Assembly: GCA_037179385.1 (NCBI GenBank)
Contig: CM074185.1
Location: 50,719,000-50,782,999, forward strand
Source: Holothuria scabra
Lineage: Eukaryota > Echinodermata > Holothuroidea > Aspidochirotida > Holothuriidae
Reading direction: 5' to 3'
DNA length: 64,000 bases
Shown: one piece after another, positions 11,956-23,454 of the stretch
Position numbering within the stretch: position 1 is the stretch's first letter
How the letters are laid out: each line of letters starts with the position of its first letter
Made by a program: the position numbers and the translations under genes
The notes under the pieces: model-generated
Told to the model about the DNA's origin: nothing
What the model saw: only the letters and a program-made list of their open reading frames with translations
Databases searched by the model: none

Positions 11956-12560
11956 ACAGTGTGCAGGAAGTACTGGACCAATTTGCAATGGAACAATAGT
12001 TAAGATAAGGATAGATTACAGCAAGGTAAATGAAAGGAAGAGCATTCTTACGTACAATATACTTAATTCTTCCTAATATACAGTACCAAAGACTTTAGCG
12101 ATCTGGGAGGAAATATTACATACATGTTCATTCCAAGAAAGCTTAGAATCAATATACATCCTTAGAAATTTAGCATTATTGACTCGTTGTAAGCAATTAC
12201 CATCAACAGAAATTTGGAAGTTATGACCTTTGTTAAGAATGTCATTATTTCAAGCAATAAAGTTTGTTTTTGCTACATTTAAAGAAAGTTTATTCACAGT
12301 AAACCAGTCAAAGTTTAAGTTCATGGCACACATGCTTCTCCAGAAGCTGTGGATCAGAGTCACTGAAAAATATATACAAACAATACAAAGGAAGCATTCT
12401 TGCAAACATTCGCAATATTATTTACATAAATTATAAAAAAAGAGAGGTCCAAGGATAGACCCCTGTGGAACACCACATTTAACTTTTCTAAGATCAGAAT
12501 TAAAACCATTGAGTGAACTAAGTTTAAAATTACCCCTGAAGAAATTAAGGAGTGTGTTTT
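11955..12560 (-). pseudogene. Broken LINE reverse transcriptase, C-terminal half
   Basis: Read on the minus strand, three frames joined by frameshifts and stops give the central and C-terminal part of a non-LTR reverse transcriptase: SDLRKVKCGVPQGSILGPL (the conserved PQGS block, near 12455-12510), a linker region, DWFTVNKLSLNVAKTNFI, then NAKFLRMYIDSKLSW and EHVCNISSQIAKVFG. These blocks have the order and spacing of the fingers-palm-thumb region of LINE enzymes. The catalytic A-D-D segment is missing: the sequence passes from SFVLF directly to VYIFFSDSDPQ. At least one frameshift and four in-frame stops are present. It is dead, and the exact LINE clade cannot be told. It abuts repeat R. Confidence 0.85.
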
Positions 12561-13480
12561 TTTATAAAGACGAATTCATAAATGTGAGCTTGCATCTCCA
12601 TTTTAGTGTGCAAAAAATGGCAGTCTTCAGAGAGATGTGGCAAATGTTATACCATGTGCTATCACACTTCCACGTCTGAAAACGAAGACCCGAAGAAACA
12701 GCCTTTGCCTAAAAAAATACTATACCATTTTAATTCATATTGCTATTTAGAAAAAGGTCTGTGCATGTTTCAAATAATGTACCCTTCTTAAACTGTAATA
12801 TTTATTCTAGTACAAAATCATGCAGAACTTCCTGATAACTTCTGCATCAGGTACCATAAAGTATGGCATTTTAAACTAAAAGTAATTATACCTTTAAGAT
12901 ACAAAAACTTTTCCACATCAGTGCTAATTTAAGTATGACAGGAAAATGAAAGCAATGAACCACGTGACAAATTAGGCGTACCTATGAACAAAATGGACAT
13001 GCAAAGTTGTGCGTGAATAGAATAATCCATCTTCCTGTTTTTTTGATGGGGAATGAGTATCAAAATTTCATTCTTAAATCATGTCCTGAGCATTTCTATC
13101 AAGCATTGAAGATGTGTTTTATATAATTGTTTCAATATTTCTCCAAATTTCAGTCTTTATAAGCTGTATTGGCAATGGAGTCAGCAACAACACACACTGG
13201 TTTATGCTGGCCCATACTAATGCTAAAATGAAGCCCTTCCATTGTTCACGATTTCCCACTATTGACTATTAATCCATTCTGAATTTTTTCAAATGACCTG
13301 CAAAATCTCAAAAAAATTACTCTCAAACAAAGTATTACTGTAGCTCAATAATAAAGTGAGAAAAGAAAGGATTAGGGCCATTTCCTCCCATGTGGGAACT
13401 ACGTTTTTCCAAAGTTTGAAATATACCCTACATCATTTGATGGTGGTGCTTCACTTATAGATTGTCTACAAAGCATTTTG
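12561..13480. other. No recognised feature
   Basis: Upstream of the LINE fragment on its own strand, but no further reverse transcriptase blocks could be read here. Confidence 0.4.
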
Positions 13481-13489
13481 TGTCCCAAA

Positions 13490-13725
13490 CTCAGATCTCT
13501 CTGGCCATAACCCTGAAAATGATGGGGTTGGGTGTGGTGGATTCACTGGGTTTCCCCACCCCTAAGACTTTAAAAAAGTACATTTGGTGCTCAGCGCAAG
13601 CAAAGAAGGAGGGAAAACAGAAAAACAAGTCAGTGAGTTACAAATGGAGAAAGGCCATGGTGAGTCCCATTTAAACTACAAGGCTAGAAACGGATAGCCA
13701 TAATAAAAAAAACCTTATCTAAGTT
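13490..13725 (+). mobile_element. tRNA-derived SINE, family S1, copy 6
   Basis: The 5' head is badly decayed. The body is clear (GGTGCTCAGCGCAAGCAAAG, AACAAGTCAGTGAGTTACAA, AGGCTAGAAACGG) and the 3' end is the family tail (AAAACCTTATCTAAGTTTG). Confidence 0.65.
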
Positions 13726-13729
13726 TGTG

Positions 13730-14597
13730 CTCCCTCATACTGTACACATTTCCATGAAAAAATAGACTGTCTAAAATTCTAATTGTTTTGAATGATGCCT
13801 TCTAGACTTAATTCAGAGAGTATATGTTACTACAAGTAAATCCTGTACCATTTAAAGACTGGATTACACCCTGTGAGGAAATAAGGAGTTTTTTACTGCT
13901 TAAATAAGATTGGTCCAGAATTAGATATACTGTAGAGTACCTTGCAATTATAAACTGAATGTTTACATTACATGCCATAAAAAGAAAAAAGCTTTTTTAT
14001 TACCTAAACCCAAATTACCAACTAAGACAATATCTTTCTATTCCAAAAGGATTACTGATGGTATGCATTAAGCATATAGCTGTGATAGTATGAAATGTCA
14101 CACAAAATTTTTGATAAGCTATTAAATACTGAAAAATTTAGATTTTTTCTGTGCGGAATTAGATTACTTTTTTGGAAAATATGTATCCAGCTACCTGGTT
14201 TTGAAGTATTAATTATTTATTTTAGGTTTTGAAGGTATAGGCCTTAAGGTATCAAATTGTGCATTTAGCTAAAAATTAAAAATATTTGACCAAAAGACAT
14301 TCAGCAAGCTTACATTTAATGGCTTAGTCCATCATTGACAGTGAATATTTTAGCCATGCATAAACAGGCTTGAAAAATTTTTTAGTGTCTTGTTGCCTTA
14401 TCAGGCAACCCATTTTTTTAAATTAGTAGCTTTTGCTTGCCCAACATAGTTTTATTGTTACCTAAATAAGGAAAATAGCAAAAGATGAAGGAAACTAGGA
14501 AATCATGGTAATGCTTTGTTATTTAATAACTTTGTCGGCCCACGGCATTATAGTAACATGTAGCAAGCATTGAGAGGTACAGTACATTGCAGGGGCA
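13730..14597. other. No recognised feature
   Basis: A+T-rich, with no open frame above 60 codons and no TIR family found. Confidence 0.4.
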
Positions 14598-14984
14598 GGG
14601 CTTGATTTTCATGGTTGTGTGATTGTCCAGGACAACTGAAATTCCATGTGGACAACCAAAAGTTAAAGGTTGGTTGCCCAATGGACAACCATTTTTCTCT
14701 CACAATGGATTATACAGCAGCTTGCTTTATCTGATTGAAAAGTATACTGCTGGTTGATCAGCACTTTCAACTTTTTCTATCATGCAATATTTCAGATTTC
14801 CAAGTGTCTTTGTCTCTCAAAAGTCATATCTTTTTATTTTTTGAGATGAACAATTCAAATGAACAGACCAACTATTTTGTAATTGTGCAAAAAATGTGTC
14901 GGACAACCAAACTTGTTTGTGGGCAACAAAAAATACTTGCATGGTTGCCCAGGACAACCATAAAATTTTCTGAAAATTGAAGCC
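14598..14984 (+). mobile_element. Short TIR element, family K, copy 1
   Basis: 387 bp. The ends are GGGCTTGATTTTCATGG and its imperfect inverse CTGAAAATTGAAGCCT; inside each end are clustered GGTTGTCC / GGACAACC blocks (14624-14700 and 14900-14960), so both arms are rich in small inverted motifs. A reverse-orientation copy lies at 21.57-21.95 kb. No coding frame, and no convincing target duplication was found. Confidence 0.7.
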
Positions 14985-14999
14985 TGCATTGGGTAGTAT

Positions 15000-15815
15000 T
15001 AAAGTTAGTGTTATTACAGAAATTCCAACACAGTGATCATCTGTCTGCACAGGGACTTGAGGTGCCCAGCCAGGCATGTTCTGCTGAGCAAGTCGTTAAT
15101 TTTTGTTGCGCAAGCTATTAGACAAGATGCCCCCGGTCACACTATTTTTTTAGCCGTGGATTGTAGACCTGAATTTGAAGCACATGTTGCAAATCTTTAC
15201 TGCAGAATCCCAGGTCTCCAGGACACTATTTAAGCCTAACGTTTATATTACAGTCATCCTACCATGATATTTTTCTCCCCAAATTGCAATGGACCGTGAA
15301 ATAACTTGGAACAACAAACATTACAGAGCTAGAATCAGCTCGAGATTGTTCCGTCATCTCTCATTCACGAGCTGCCCGGTGGTGTATGCACATAATTTTG
15401 CCAGAAATGTGATATTACTGAAGGGAAACTGACACAGTACAGTGAATATAGAAGTAAACAAATGTGAAATGTTTGAATTATAATGAATACAGGAACATTT
15501 TAGAAAAGTAAATCTGTTAAATTTCTTTTAAATGTCCCAGTTAATCATAATGTTCATCAAAGTCATTTTCAAAACTGATTCAAGATGCAAAGTGAAGTCG
15601 GGAAGAAGAATGAGAGGAAAGAGCAAATTTAATGAAAGATGTACTGGAAGAAGGCTCCTTGCTAGATGATGGCAGTAATTTGATCTGTCTCTCAGTGGTC
15701 TTTAGGCATGCAGATAGGATTAGTTTCGCAATTATATGTCAATTTCAGTTTTTCTCTTTGGTTAGGAAGCTTAAAAGAAGGGTTTAAGGTCACAACAGGA
15801 TTTGATAAGTTAGAG
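15000..15815. other. No recognised feature
   Basis: Mixed-composition sequence with no recognised element. Confidence 0.35.
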
Positions 15816-15819
15816 GGGT

Positions 15820-16255
15820 GCTTTAAATATTATTCTGAGCATTTTGGTGAAATTTGCATTGCAATCTGATGTGTAGTTCTCGAGGTATAAGCATGTCAAG
15901 TTTCCACATTTTCAACAAAAAGTGAACTTGAAGCAAGCACATATTACATATCACATATCCCCACATTAGTGCGCAGTCTTTTGTTTTTCTCTAAACTTAC
16001 AGTCGATTTTCTCCTCAACAATCTCATATTCAAAAATGTGATTGGATATTAATAGTGGCATGTGAATTTTACAAACTTTGCATCCAAACAGGAAGTTCCT
16101 AATCTTATTAACTTCAAGGTCATCAAAACAGTGTGATAAAACAAAGGGAAACAAAGCATTCCTTGTCAATGTGAAGAAGTGACATAAGCTCTGCTGCTCT
16201 CAAACTCACTTTGGAACAGAAATCTACTGACTTCATTTACTGATATCTTGAGAAA
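15820..16255 (+). mobile_element. Foldback element, family F, diverged copy
   Basis: The left arm (ATTCTGAGCATTTTGGTGAA, then AGTGAACTTGAAGCAAGCAC near 15925) follows the family F arms at 24.5 and 45.1 kb. An inverse arm is only loosely recognisable near 16200-16255. The middle carries a TTAACTTCAAGGTCATCAAAA block also related to the F interior. Boundaries are approximate. Confidence 0.5.
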
Positions 16256-16299
16256 TACATGTCTGATTTGAATTGAACTTTTTCCACTCTGTTAAGATT

Positions 16300-16870
16300 T
16301 GGTCCAGTTTCACATATAGAAGTTACAATTTTTCTTAAGTTTTCCCTTTAAGGATACAGGAATATTGTGATTGGCACAAGTCTGGTTATAGTCACTGTCT
16401 TATAGTACTCACTGTAGTTTCAAAGAAGTGTTATGTTTTTAGAGATTTTTAAAAATAGATGGAATAATTCCATGTAAAAAAACCTGGTATGGCAGCCTAT
16501 ACTAAGGTAAAAGACAATTTTGTTATTTGTTACACTTATCTTAGAATGCAATATCAAAAAGTGTATTTAATCATAAACATCTTTGATTCCTTTAATAAAA
16601 CCATTGGCAGCCTTCCTCAGACCCAATGCAGATTACCCCTTTTTGATTCTTTATTGAAATTTATTCTGGATATAATATGACCTTCCTATATATATACAGT
16701 ACCAATCTGGACAGTAAGTGATAGTCTGATTTTAGTTGGCCTTAACTGGAGTCCATCACCTTTAATCTTTAATTTCCTTACCTCTACCATGAATGGTTGT
16801 ACGATGAAACACCTCTTGATTTCTCAATTTCACTGGATATGAGGGTTTGAAAACCAGGTTTGGGACAGAT
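16300..16870 (+). repeat. Dispersed repeat R, copy 2, uninterrupted
   Basis: Reverse complement of the two halves of R at 10.8-11.95 kb, continuous across TTAA at 16742-16745. It shows the empty site for transposon A. The frame at 16489-16680 is part of this repeat and not a gene. Confidence 0.8.
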
Positions 16871-17660
16871 GAAGGACTTGGTTTTGCTCAAATGACAAGT
16901 TCCATGAGTTTCAGACATTTTCTTGTCATTTTTACTGAACATTGTGCTGGCCAGTAAGTAGTCTGGTAGTTTGCCCTTTACAAGCAACAATGCTAGTTAA
17001 TACATAGCATATGGCTGGATCCCTGATAATAAGTATTGTATAGAATAATATTTAAGAGTATCAAATGCTAGTCTGCTGCTTATGCTTATGTTTTATAAGG
17101 GTTGTATTGACAATATAATGTTAGTCGCCTCATGATGAACTCCGCTGCATTTGATATTCAGCCAATTATAACAAAGGATCATGGTTTTCACACAGTTCTG
17201 TTTTGTTATTTTTTTGTGGCACAGAGAAGGATCCCTTGAGCCAATGTATGAATTTTGACAGAATTGAAAATGCTGCACTCCAATCACAGTAGCTCATATG
17301 AATTCTATCTGCTGTCAAAATCATCAACGGACTTATTATGATCATCTCATTTGAGTTGTCTCTCTCTTAATTCATTCTTACGCCCCTAGGTTATGTTCCT
17401 TGTCACTTAAAGGTTTAAGAGCCTGACCTCAGTGCTGATTACAAATAAGTAAATTACTTGATGGAGATTCATCTATAGTGCTAAAACAACAATTGCAAAT
17501 GAAGGACACTGCAGGCTTCTTTAATTCATCTATTTAAGTTTACAGAGAGTGCCACATCTGATGAACGTAATAGTTGGTATTATACTCTAAAATCAAAAGA
17601 CAAAATTCACTCTGAAAAGAGAGTCCAGAGTGGTCACTCTGAGTAAAATTCTCGGTCATC
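16871..17660. other. No recognised feature
   Basis: Sequence beyond the shared part of R. No open frame of note and no TIR pair. Confidence 0.35.
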
Positions 17661-17664
17661 ACAG

Positions 17665-17850
17665 GGTCAGTGGGTGGCAAATTGGTTAATTTCAGGTGCT
17701 GTGTTGTGGTGTTTTTCACATGTGCATGGGTTCAAATCCTACTTGATTTAGGCCTACATGGGTGAGTCAGTTGTGCACCAGAATGAAACACCTTTGAATG
17801 GTCCAGTTAACTGACCGACTTGATCTTTTTGTCAGTAATTCTATGTTGAT
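17665..17850 (+). mobile_element. Second tRNA-derived SINE type, single copy
   Basis: A-box-like TGGCAAATTGGTTAAT (from 17675) and a consensus B box GGTTCAAATCC (17729-17739), about 50 bp apart, form an internal Pol III promoter of tRNA type. The flanks do not fold into a convincing acceptor stem, so it is taken as a SINE head and not a tRNA gene. The body differs from S1 and no second copy was found in the window; the 3' boundary is uncertain. Confidence 0.6.
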
Positions 17851-17859
17851 TCTATTTCA

Positions 17860-19205
17860 TTTGCCAGCTTGATCTGTTGCCAAGTAATAATATAATGAAC
17901 TAAAAATAATATAATAATAGGGTGCTTCATGAATTTTGTAAAGTGAACGTCATTTTAAAGAGTGAAACTCCTACTATTCCTAGAACTAATTTAAAAACTT
18001 AAAGTGATTGTACCTTTCAGTCAGCTGGACCCAAGCTCTGTAACTGACTGTCCATTTCTGTAAGAATTAGTTTCCCTTTTCTTACACAGTTTAAGGTGTA
18101 CACTATGTAAAGACTCAATTTTTAGTTCAAACCAGCTCAGAGAGCTGTTTGAGGTATTGTGATCTCACACCATATTGCTCTGTCATTCTATCACTATCAT
18201 GCCTGTTCACAATTTCCTCTGACCCTCTTAGGGCAAACCATTGGATTTCAAAAGTTGCAGGAACCCATTTGTAGGTTCCACCATGGTAACCCATGGGAAT
18301 CCACTTTTGAGTTCTGTAAAAAAAATGCATGGTTGGTAACTGACTGAGGGTGTCCAGTTTTGGGGTTCAGTGATTTTCATCACCACAGGACTACCATGAG
18401 GGGAACAATAGTTCCTGTGAAATCTGACAGCCTGATTGGAGCACATTTGTCAGAGGATTGTTAATTTACCTTGGACACATTGGTTATTTAACATAGGAGT
18501 ACATGTTATGTTCAAAAAGTTGAGGGTAGATATCATGTAGTGGTCATGTTATCATTGATGGCTGTTTTGTGAATTCATATCTTCATAGAATACCTTTTCT
18601 GCCCACATACTGTCAATGCCCTTGAAATTGGGCCATTAGTATTCCTTATGTAATGGTTCTTGAGTGTTGTACATAGATTTTTTTATACAAGGTCATAGTG
18701 ATGACGTTATACCGTGTCAAAAGGTGAGACTATCTTTGGAGTGGTATTGCTTTGCACCTGTGAGTCTGATATTTACCAAACATGGCAAATTCAGTGACTT
18801 TTGAAGAGGTTCTAGCTAGTTGTAAAAATATTGATCAGAGGTTGTACATATAGGTCTTTTAAGGTCATAGATGTTAATATTTTGAAGCGCCATTTTCTCC
18901 GAGATGCAGTGCAAAATTGTCTTCAGAATTATTCAGAAGGATGGGCAGATTAAAATCACTTGTCCAATTTGGGATGAATAATAATTTTGACACCTTTCTG
19001 ACCAATTTTGCGCCACCCTTTTATTTTTACCAGTCTCACAAATTCAGATTACTACTGTACATGTTTTCCTTTAAACTGCACGCCCTTAAAAACTTTTTGT
19101 GTAAAAGGTGTTGATCCTGTGAGGTTGTTCAGGATAGTTTAAAGGGAGATAATTGAAGAGAATTTCCATTGTGTGTGCATGCAGGCAATTTGTTTATACT
19201 TCATG
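17860..19205. other. No recognised feature
   Basis: Contains small local inverted motifs (CCATGGTAACCCATGGG near 18280) but no full element and no coding exon. Confidence 0.35.
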
Positions 19206-19209
19206 TTAA

Positions 19210-19506
19210 AGGGCCAAACCTCTCACCCCAAACTACAATTTTGGTAAGGGGATACCGAAGTTTTCAATTGGCTTAGCTCTTTGATTGACAGCTAATTCAA
19301 ACAATGCAGAGTACCAAAACTTATTTTAAACAGCATGAACAGTACTAGGAGTGTTTTGATTATATAAATTAAGTTTTTCTTTACTCACCTTGAAGCAATA
19401 ATTTGAGATTGTATCTGGATGAGCATGAATTTCAGACAATTGTGGGAGTGGCTTAAGTAAGAAGGTTAGGAGAATTGGTACTGTTTGGGGTGAGAGAACT
19501 GGGCCT
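19210..19506 (-). mobile_element. TTAA-flanked MITE, family L, copy 1
   Basis: 297 bp between TTAA at 19206-19209 and TTAA at 19507-19510. Ends: AGGGCCAAACCTCTCACCCC and GGGGTGAGAGAACTGGGCCT, an inverted repeat continuing about 35 bp. Same family, opposite orientation, at 27.3 and 57.6 kb. No coding content. The TTAA duplication points to a piggyBac-type transposase acting in trans. Confidence 0.9.
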
Positions 19507-19514
19507 TTAAGGGG

Positions 19515-20210
19515 ACCAATACAGTACTTCAGAACTAGCACAGAGTCACACACATTACACTGCTTCTAACCTAGCTTAGCCTGTGATAGGGATAAAGAGG
19601 GTCAAATTTCAAATTTTTTTCAGGTGTTGATTAACAGTAGTACCAAAGGTAGGTGGTAACTCTAGTATGACTTCATTGTGGCCAAGTTTGTACACATGTA
19701 CAGGTAACAAGATCAAAAGGTTATGTAATATTTAGGAAGTTATTAGGTGATATAGGGAAAGGGAAATATATAGAATCAAATAATTTGAGGTAGGTCTCAA
19801 AAATTGTACTCCCTGCTGTTTTCTTGCTAACTGGGTTACATGTTTGCTCGATGTTCAGGCCATATACTGCACTGCATACCTTCTTAGAATGAACAACAGT
19901 GTTACAGTGAGTAATTGAACAGGACCTTTGACAGCAATGGTGCTCTAATTGTTTCAACTAGTTGACTATTTGTTGGTTTTTATGGACAGCATTATTCAAT
20001 AGTTTGTAGATTTTAACCCTCCGTTAGTTCATTTCTGATTATGTATCCTGTGAGATGTTTTCTGAAAAGGAAGTTTGTGCAAAGGATTGTGCTAGGTTTG
20101 ACCCTCATCATTTTTTTTTTACAACACCTTGGAATTTTATTGCAGCCAAAAATACAACATACCAAAATCCTATCCCACAATCCTTAATAACAACTGCAGT
20201 TTGGAAAAGA
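19515..20210. other. No recognised feature
   Basis: About 700 bp with no element or exon recognised. Confidence 0.35.
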
Positions 20211-20214
20211 GTAA

Positions 20215-20619
20215 AGCCCAGGTCACACTACAGCGATATCGGATCCGATTACTATGCGATTTTTGTGAGTTTAAGTCAAAATGTCCTCCATCCGTTGTCT
20301 GAAGGAACCAAAAATTTGCCATCCTGTGTAAATGTATGATCAATATGAAAGGACCACGGAAATGAAATGTAAACTGTATAATTTTGTGGCGTCACACTTA
20401 CAAACAGCTTTTATCAGTCTACGCAAATCCGAAAAAAGCTGTCAGCGGATGTGAATAATTATTATTCCTTAGATTATCGTAGTCTTATGATACAAATTAC
20501 ATATTTCCCCAGGTTGGCAAATTTTTGTCTTTTTTTGACCAAAAGCAGAGGAGATTAAAGTAAAACTCACAAAAATCGGAGTGAAATCCGATCCGGTAAC
20601 ACTGTAATGTAACCTTGGC
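20215..20619 (+). mobile_element. TTAA-type MITE, family M, copy 1
   Basis: 405 bp. The left TIR AGCCCAGGTCACACTACAG continues into GCGATATCGGATCCGAT; the right end is its imperfect inverse (CCGATCCGGTAACACTGTAA, then TGTAACCTTGGCT). Subterminal GTGAGTTT / AAACTCAC also pair. The right flank is TTAA (20620-20623), the left flank a mutated GTAA. Related copies lie at 23.46 and 62.3 kb. The terminal half-palindromes (GATATC, GGATCC) are unusually G+C-rich for this window. Confidence 0.85.
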
Positions 20620-20654
20620 TTAAATGCAATCAATATGAGACAATTCATTAATGT

Positions 20655-20860
20655 AAGGATATGACATATGTGCTTGCTTCAAGTTTACTTTGTGTTAAAT
20701 ATATAGCTACTGATACAGAGAACCACATATTGGCTTTCTGTGGAAATTTCATCACATATTGCTATTAAATACCTTTAGTGGTATTACCCATATCAAAACT
20801 TAATTTGCCATTTAAACATCCAGCCTTCTTTCAAATTTAAATCTCTGATAAATCTTTCAA
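20655..20860 (+). repeat. Family F right arm, isolated
   Basis: GACATATGTGCTTGCTTCAA and the following 190 bp match the inverted arm of family F, in the variant with AAGCAAGCACATAT also seen at 15.93 kb. No matching left arm was found nearby, so it is a fragment or a strongly decayed copy. Confidence 0.45.
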
Positions 20861-20869
20861 AGTCAATAT

Positions 20870-21565
20870 CTAGGAAATAATTCAGGCACCTCAACTAGTA
20901 GTGCTAATTCCAAAATGTCTGAAACTGACTTCAACCCAATCAATTTTACATCACACGTGCGCTATGTCAGCATGAATAATATGTTCATAAAATAAGCGCA
21001 ATATTATTCCGTATGATTTTTCTTCTTTGGTTTTTTTTTCCATCAGCATGTCGAAAGACTGAAATTGTAAAGCTGTGGTTAGCTCTTCGATCTGAATATG
21101 AAATGATATAAAACAAAATGCAGAGAATTCATCTAACTAGAACCTACACTCCCCAGGGGGAAGCTAGGTCCCTTCAAACTACTTGCCAATTTGAAATTAA
21201 ATGAAAATTCAGCCTAGCATCAAATCGATCAAATTTTATTTCCAAACAAGTTCAGGGTGTGATATCTGTGCGTGGAGATAATGAAAGTGCTGGGACAGAC
21301 AAGATTGAGAATGGTAAACGGATCGCTTGGAAAACTGTCTGGAGCGACACTATTTTTTTTAATTTCTTGAATTTGAGTTTGGGAAGGTTTCAAAATGCAT
21401 ATATATTTTTGTGAAATTCTGCGTAGGGATGTTTAGTTGAAACATGTAAAAGTTCTACTTGTACATGGCCGTCTTTGGACATGTATCTGTAGAACAGCTG
21501 TTTGACTCAACTAAGCAACCTCTTATTGTTCAATATTCATTTTGAAAGCTGGTATCTGAGATGTG
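20870..21565. other. No recognised feature
   Basis: No TIR pair or exon recognised. Confidence 0.35.
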
Positions 21566-21567
21566 CT

Positions 21568-21953
21568 GGGCCTTGATTTTCAGAAAAATTTATGGTTGGC
21601 CTTCAGGCAACCATTTCAACATTTAAGTTGTCCACAAGAAAATTTGGTTGTCTGAAAAGTTTTTTCACACAATTTCAAAACAGTTATTGTGTTTTGTGCT
21701 ATTGCTCTCAAAGAATAAAAATGTAATCTTGAGAAACAAAAACACCTGAAGTCTGAAATATTGTTTGACTGAAAAAGGTATAAAGTTGATAGAGTTGAAC
21801 AGTCAGCAGTATAAACTGTCTTCAGTCAGATATAAAAACAAGCTGCAAAGCAAGCTGCTTTTGTGATTCATTGTGAAAGAAAAACGGTTGTCCATCAGAC
21901 AACAGACTTTTTAACATTTGATTGTCCGAATTCGTGATGGAAATTGATGTTGC
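21568..21953 (-). mobile_element. Short TIR element, family K, copy 2
   Basis: Reverse-orientation relative of 14.6-15.0 kb. The left end is GGGCCTTGATTTTCAGAAAA, with TGGTTGGCC / GGTTGTCTG blocks just inside; the right end is decayed (GGAAATTGATGTTGC). Interior blocks such as CTGAAATATTG and AAGCTGCTTTTGTGA match copy 1 in inverse order. Confidence 0.65.
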
Positions 21954-22211
21954 ATTGTTTCTTTGGTTAACCCTACATTAATTTCCATTAAACTTTAATG
22001 CAGATTGCTTGGTTTTCAATTTGAACATTTTTAAAGTACTATGGCAAACATGGCTGTGCAGGACTCTTTCTTGGGGAGGGGGAAGAGGCTTTTTGCCCAA
22101 CTCAAAATACCCCCCTCCTATTCTCTGCCAAATTGAGGCACTGTAGTTTTGCCTGATTATCAAGATTTTGGCCAATCCAGCTCTCCTGTCATGTGATATG
22201 AATAGCTAAGT

Positions 22212-22402
22212 CAGTGTCGTAGCCACAGGGGTGGTTTGGGGGGTTAGAACCCCCATGACCTAATCTTGCGATGCAAGAAGACAACATGAAATAGCATTTT
22301 TTCTCTCTATCCTTAGACTTTACACTTTGCCCTGCCTGAGACAACCCCCCCACCCCACCCCGCCCCACCCCACCCCATGACATAATCCTGGCTACACTAC
22401 TG
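22212..22402 (+). mobile_element. hAT-like MITE with exact 8-bp target duplication
   Basis: 191 bp. Ends CAGTGTCGTAGCCACAGG and CCTGGCTACACTACTG form a TIR of the CAGTG-GTAGCCA type common in hAT elements. The 8 bases on each side are identical: AGCTAAGT at 22204-22211 and 22403-22410, the duplication length expected of hAT. The interior holds a C-rich tract (22345-22376). A partial relative lies at 58.82 kb. No coding frame. Confidence 0.92.
22345..22376 (-). repeat. C-rich tract, G-quadruplex candidate on minus
   Basis: Runs of four or more C separated by single A or G (CCCCACCCCACCCCGCCCC type). On the minus strand this gives at least five G-runs with one-base loops, the pattern of a stable G-quadruplex. 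It is part of the hAT-like element. Confidence 0.7.
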
Positions 22403-22699
22403 AGCTAAGTAGAATAGTTCCAAAATAAAGACATCAGAGCATTACATCACCATATCCCCCATCCTTGGAATGGAAGCTTAAATTTAGAAATATTTAAGCA
22501 ATTATTAAAACAGTTTCTGCCTCACCAATTTGCATAAATATAGCTTTCAAAAGGAGACATAAAATTTGAATTAAAAATCAGATATTTACTACTCCCTCCC
22601 ACATGAAGTTTTGACCTTTAGGACCTACTGCATGTACAGAAGAAGTCCTAAATATACAGTTAAACTCTTACAGTAACAAGAAATATTTGTCTTTTTTGT

Positions 22700-22800
22700 A
22701 TGTAACACCCACAACCTATGTAGCCCCTTCTTACCACCTATTTAAACTTTGTTATCCCCACTAACCCAAAGTAAGTCCCTGGCAAGCTCTCTTTGTTTTT
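22700..22800 (-). repeat. Family J fragment
   Basis: CCCCTTCTTACCACC and then AAGTAAGTCCCTGGCAAGC match, on the opposite strand, the ACTTGCCAGGGACTT-type block at 54.28 kb, and also match 58.6 kb in the same orientation. Ends not defined. Confidence 0.45.
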
Positions 22801-23450
22801 CCCTCTTAACAACAATATAACAGGTTATTCTTTTGGACATGCAGGGTCATATATAAATTTTATCAGATGTTGTGCAGACTTCTCATGAATTAAATGGTGT
22901 CTCTTATGATAGTTATGAAACTAATAAGTATCGCAAATTCAACATGGGTGTTATCATGAAATAATTCACCTATATACACCAGGGCCTTATTTATCAAGGG
23001 TTTTTTCTCAGGTATGTTAAACTTCTTAATTGAGCAATATTGTTCTATATCTTTGTAACCTTTAGTGCACACTTCATTTGAAGTATTTTCAGGTGACTAC
23101 AACTTCTATCTTTCAAATGTCAGATTGATCGTAACCTAGGCCCCTGTTGCTTTGAAAACATATAAAACATTTTAATGCAGATTATAAGTGTAACAAATGA
23201 GAGGAATGTTAAAATGAAGAAGTTTGTTTTCAAATTAGACTGTAAGATATGGACAATATAAATTTATATGTTAGATATATTGAAAGCATTTGAAATGTAG
23301 CAATATTTCAATTAAAATCCATCAAATATTGACTCTAAACTTTGCAAAATAATTGCTGTGTTAATACTTTCTTTTACGAATAGACATGAACTAAACATCC
23401 TAATTTTATGATGTGCTCTCATGTTGAAACATCAATATGCCTTTCCTTTG
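22801..23450. other. No recognised feature
   Basis: A+T-rich, no element recognised. Confidence 0.35.
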
Positions 23451-23454
23451 TTAA

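Noticed and set aside
17668..17750. A tRNA gene
   Set aside because: A and B boxes are good but no matching acceptor stem could be drawn; better read as a SINE head.
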